The notes beneath the pieces are model-generated. The model saw only the letters and a program-made list of their open reading frames with translations. It did no database searches and had not been told where the DNA came from. 6,305 nt of DNA from Chitinophagaceae bacterium (GTDB lineage Bacteria > Bacteroidota > Bacteroidia > Chitinophagales > Chitinophagaceae). The stretch lies in NCBI GenBank assembly GCA_021151685.1, contig JAGKWS010000154.1:1-6305 (forward strand), given 5' to 3'. The position numbers were made by a program, and so were the translations under genes. Positions 5,995-6,305 of the stretch are shown piece by piece; the stretch's first letter is position 1; every line of letters starts with the position of its first letter.

Positions 5995-6024
5995 AAAAAA
6001 AGCGCAGGCAATTGCGCCTGCTGC
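5995..6024 (-). terminator. Hairpin with T7 run in the leader of the COQ4-like operon
   Basis: Read on the minus strand, GCAGGC (6021-6016) pairs with GCCTGC (6009-6004) around a 6-nt loop. Two more G-C pairs form beyond one bulge, and the stem is followed by GC and seven T (6001-5995). This is a standard intrinsic-terminator layout. It sits between the promoter candidate at 6049-6080 and the COQ4-like start, so it could be an attenuator. It could equally be a second terminator for the gene at the right edge. Confidence 0.65.
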
Positions 6025-6037
6025 CAAACAAAAAAGA

Positions 6038-6054
6038 ACTTTGTATTGCAAAGT
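6038..6054 (-). promoter_or_regulatory. Operator-like palindrome A
   Basis: ACTTTG-TATTG-CAAAGT is a perfect 6-bp inverted repeat with a 5-nt spacer, the same design as palindrome B 69 bp away. Both copies are followed on the plus strand by GA. It overlaps the -7 element and the predicted transcript start of the minus-strand promoter, a standard position for a repressor. A one-armed relative, ACTTTGTATTG, occurs at 6150-6160. The binding protein is not encoded in the window. Confidence 0.55.
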
Positions 6055-6080
6055 GACTTTTATTTTTTTACATCGCCAAA
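6049..6080 (-). promoter_or_regulatory. Candidate promoter of the COQ4-like operon
   Basis: On the minus strand TTTG (6080-6077), a 20-nt spacer and TCACTTTG (6056-6049) fit the Bacteroidota promoter with one mismatch (C for A) in the -7 element. The transcript would begin near 6043, giving a leader of about 80 nt that contains the T7 hairpin and palindrome B. Confidence 0.5.
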
Positions 6081-6099
6081 TATTTTTTGTGTATTCTCT

Positions 6100-6133
6100 A
6101 AAAAAAAACAGTCCACCCTGTGTAGGATGGACT
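6100..6133 (-). terminator. Intrinsic terminator of the right-edge gene
   Basis: On the minus strand AGTCCATCC (6133-6125) pairs with GGGTGGACT (6118-6110), nine pairs including one G-U, around the loop TACACA. A G and nine T follow (to 6100). It lies 45 nt after the stop codon of the truncated minus-strand gene. This is the clearest terminator in the window. Confidence 0.88.
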
Positions 6134-6178
6134 ATTGCAGTTCTTTCGGACTTTGTATTGTACCGCTCTAAGGTGCTT

Positions 6179-6305
6179 TTATGTGCGGTCTTTGAATTTG
6201 GCTTTGTAGTCGTTGATACTGTGCGAAAGAATCTTCTTTGCAAGGCGTGCATTTTCAAACTCCTCTACTTTCACTTCTTTACGCTCCAGTTTTTTGTATT
6301 CCTCA
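6179..6305 (-). CDS. C-terminal end of an unidentified gene (5' part outside the window)
   Basis: The last 41 codons of a minus-strand gene run in from the right edge (first complete codon 6304-6302) and end at TAA (6181-6179). The peptide is highly charged and looks helical: EEYKKLERKEVKVEEF, then ENARLAKKILSHSIND, ending YKAKFKDRT. No family can be named from so short a piece; a coiled-coil or helical tail is likely. The strong terminator 45 nt later supports a genuine gene end. Two terminators and a promoter candidate separate it from the COQ4-like operon, so the two units are probably transcribed independently. Confidence 0.7.
   Translation of the reverse strand, partial: EEYKKLERKEVKVEEFENARLAKKILSHSINDYKAKFKDRT

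Noticed and set aside
5964..6011. Longer N-terminus for the COQ4-like protein
   Set aside because: The extra 16 codons coincide with palindrome B and the T7 run of the hairpin and match nothing in the family.
5977..6258. Minus-strand frame of 93 codons
   Set aside because: It reads through two terminator hairpins and an operator-like palindrome and overlaps the end of the right-edge gene in another frame.

Overview
The window looks like chromosomal DNA from a Bacteroidota bacterium, most likely a Chitinophagaceae-type member. This rests on three things. Several upstream regions carry the phylum's promoter signature (TTTG or TTG, a spacer of 19-21 nt, then TAnnTTTG). Most genes lack strong Shine-Dalgarno sites. 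The PhoH protein and its uncharacterised neighbour also read as Bacteroidota types. No rRNA, tRNA, CRISPR array, insertion sequence or integrase was seen.

Left part (1-1300), plus strand: the 3' end of a PhoH-family ATPase gene is closed by a long GAAA-loop hairpin. A well-formed promoter follows, whose spacer is filled by a perfect 7-bp inverted repeat. It drives a 186-codon gene of unknown function.

Middle (1243-3695): a minus-strand gene for a 57-residue, very lysine-rich protein ends at a hairpin that lies between it and the 186-codon gene. About 300 bp without a gene follow, holding a candidate promoter. Then comes a complete gene for a membrane-anchored nucleotide-sugar 4,6-dehydratase of the WbpM/CapD/PglF type, normally a first step toward deoxy-amino sugars in surface polysaccharides. 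No other glycan gene is present in the window.

Right part (3756-6305): a PhnB-like VOC protein gene on the plus strand converges with a compact minus-strand operon of three genes. In transcription order these are a COQ4 homologue with an intact HDxxH-x11-E metal motif, a four-helix membrane protein of unknown function, and a DUF2236 (MpaB/Lcp-type oxygenase) protein. The first two overlap by ATGA and the third follows after 11 nt. Upstream lie a promoter overlapped by an ACTTTG-N5-CAAAGT palindrome, a hairpin with a seven-T run, and a second copy of the palindrome just before the start codon. Further right is the 3' end of another minus-strand gene with its own strong terminator.

The most novel element is the COQ4-like/membrane/DUF2236 operon. 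COQ4 belongs to ubiquinone synthesis, whereas Bacteroidota are known for menaquinone, so the pairing with a probable haem oxygenase suggests an uncharacterised redox or lipid-modifying pathway under tight control.
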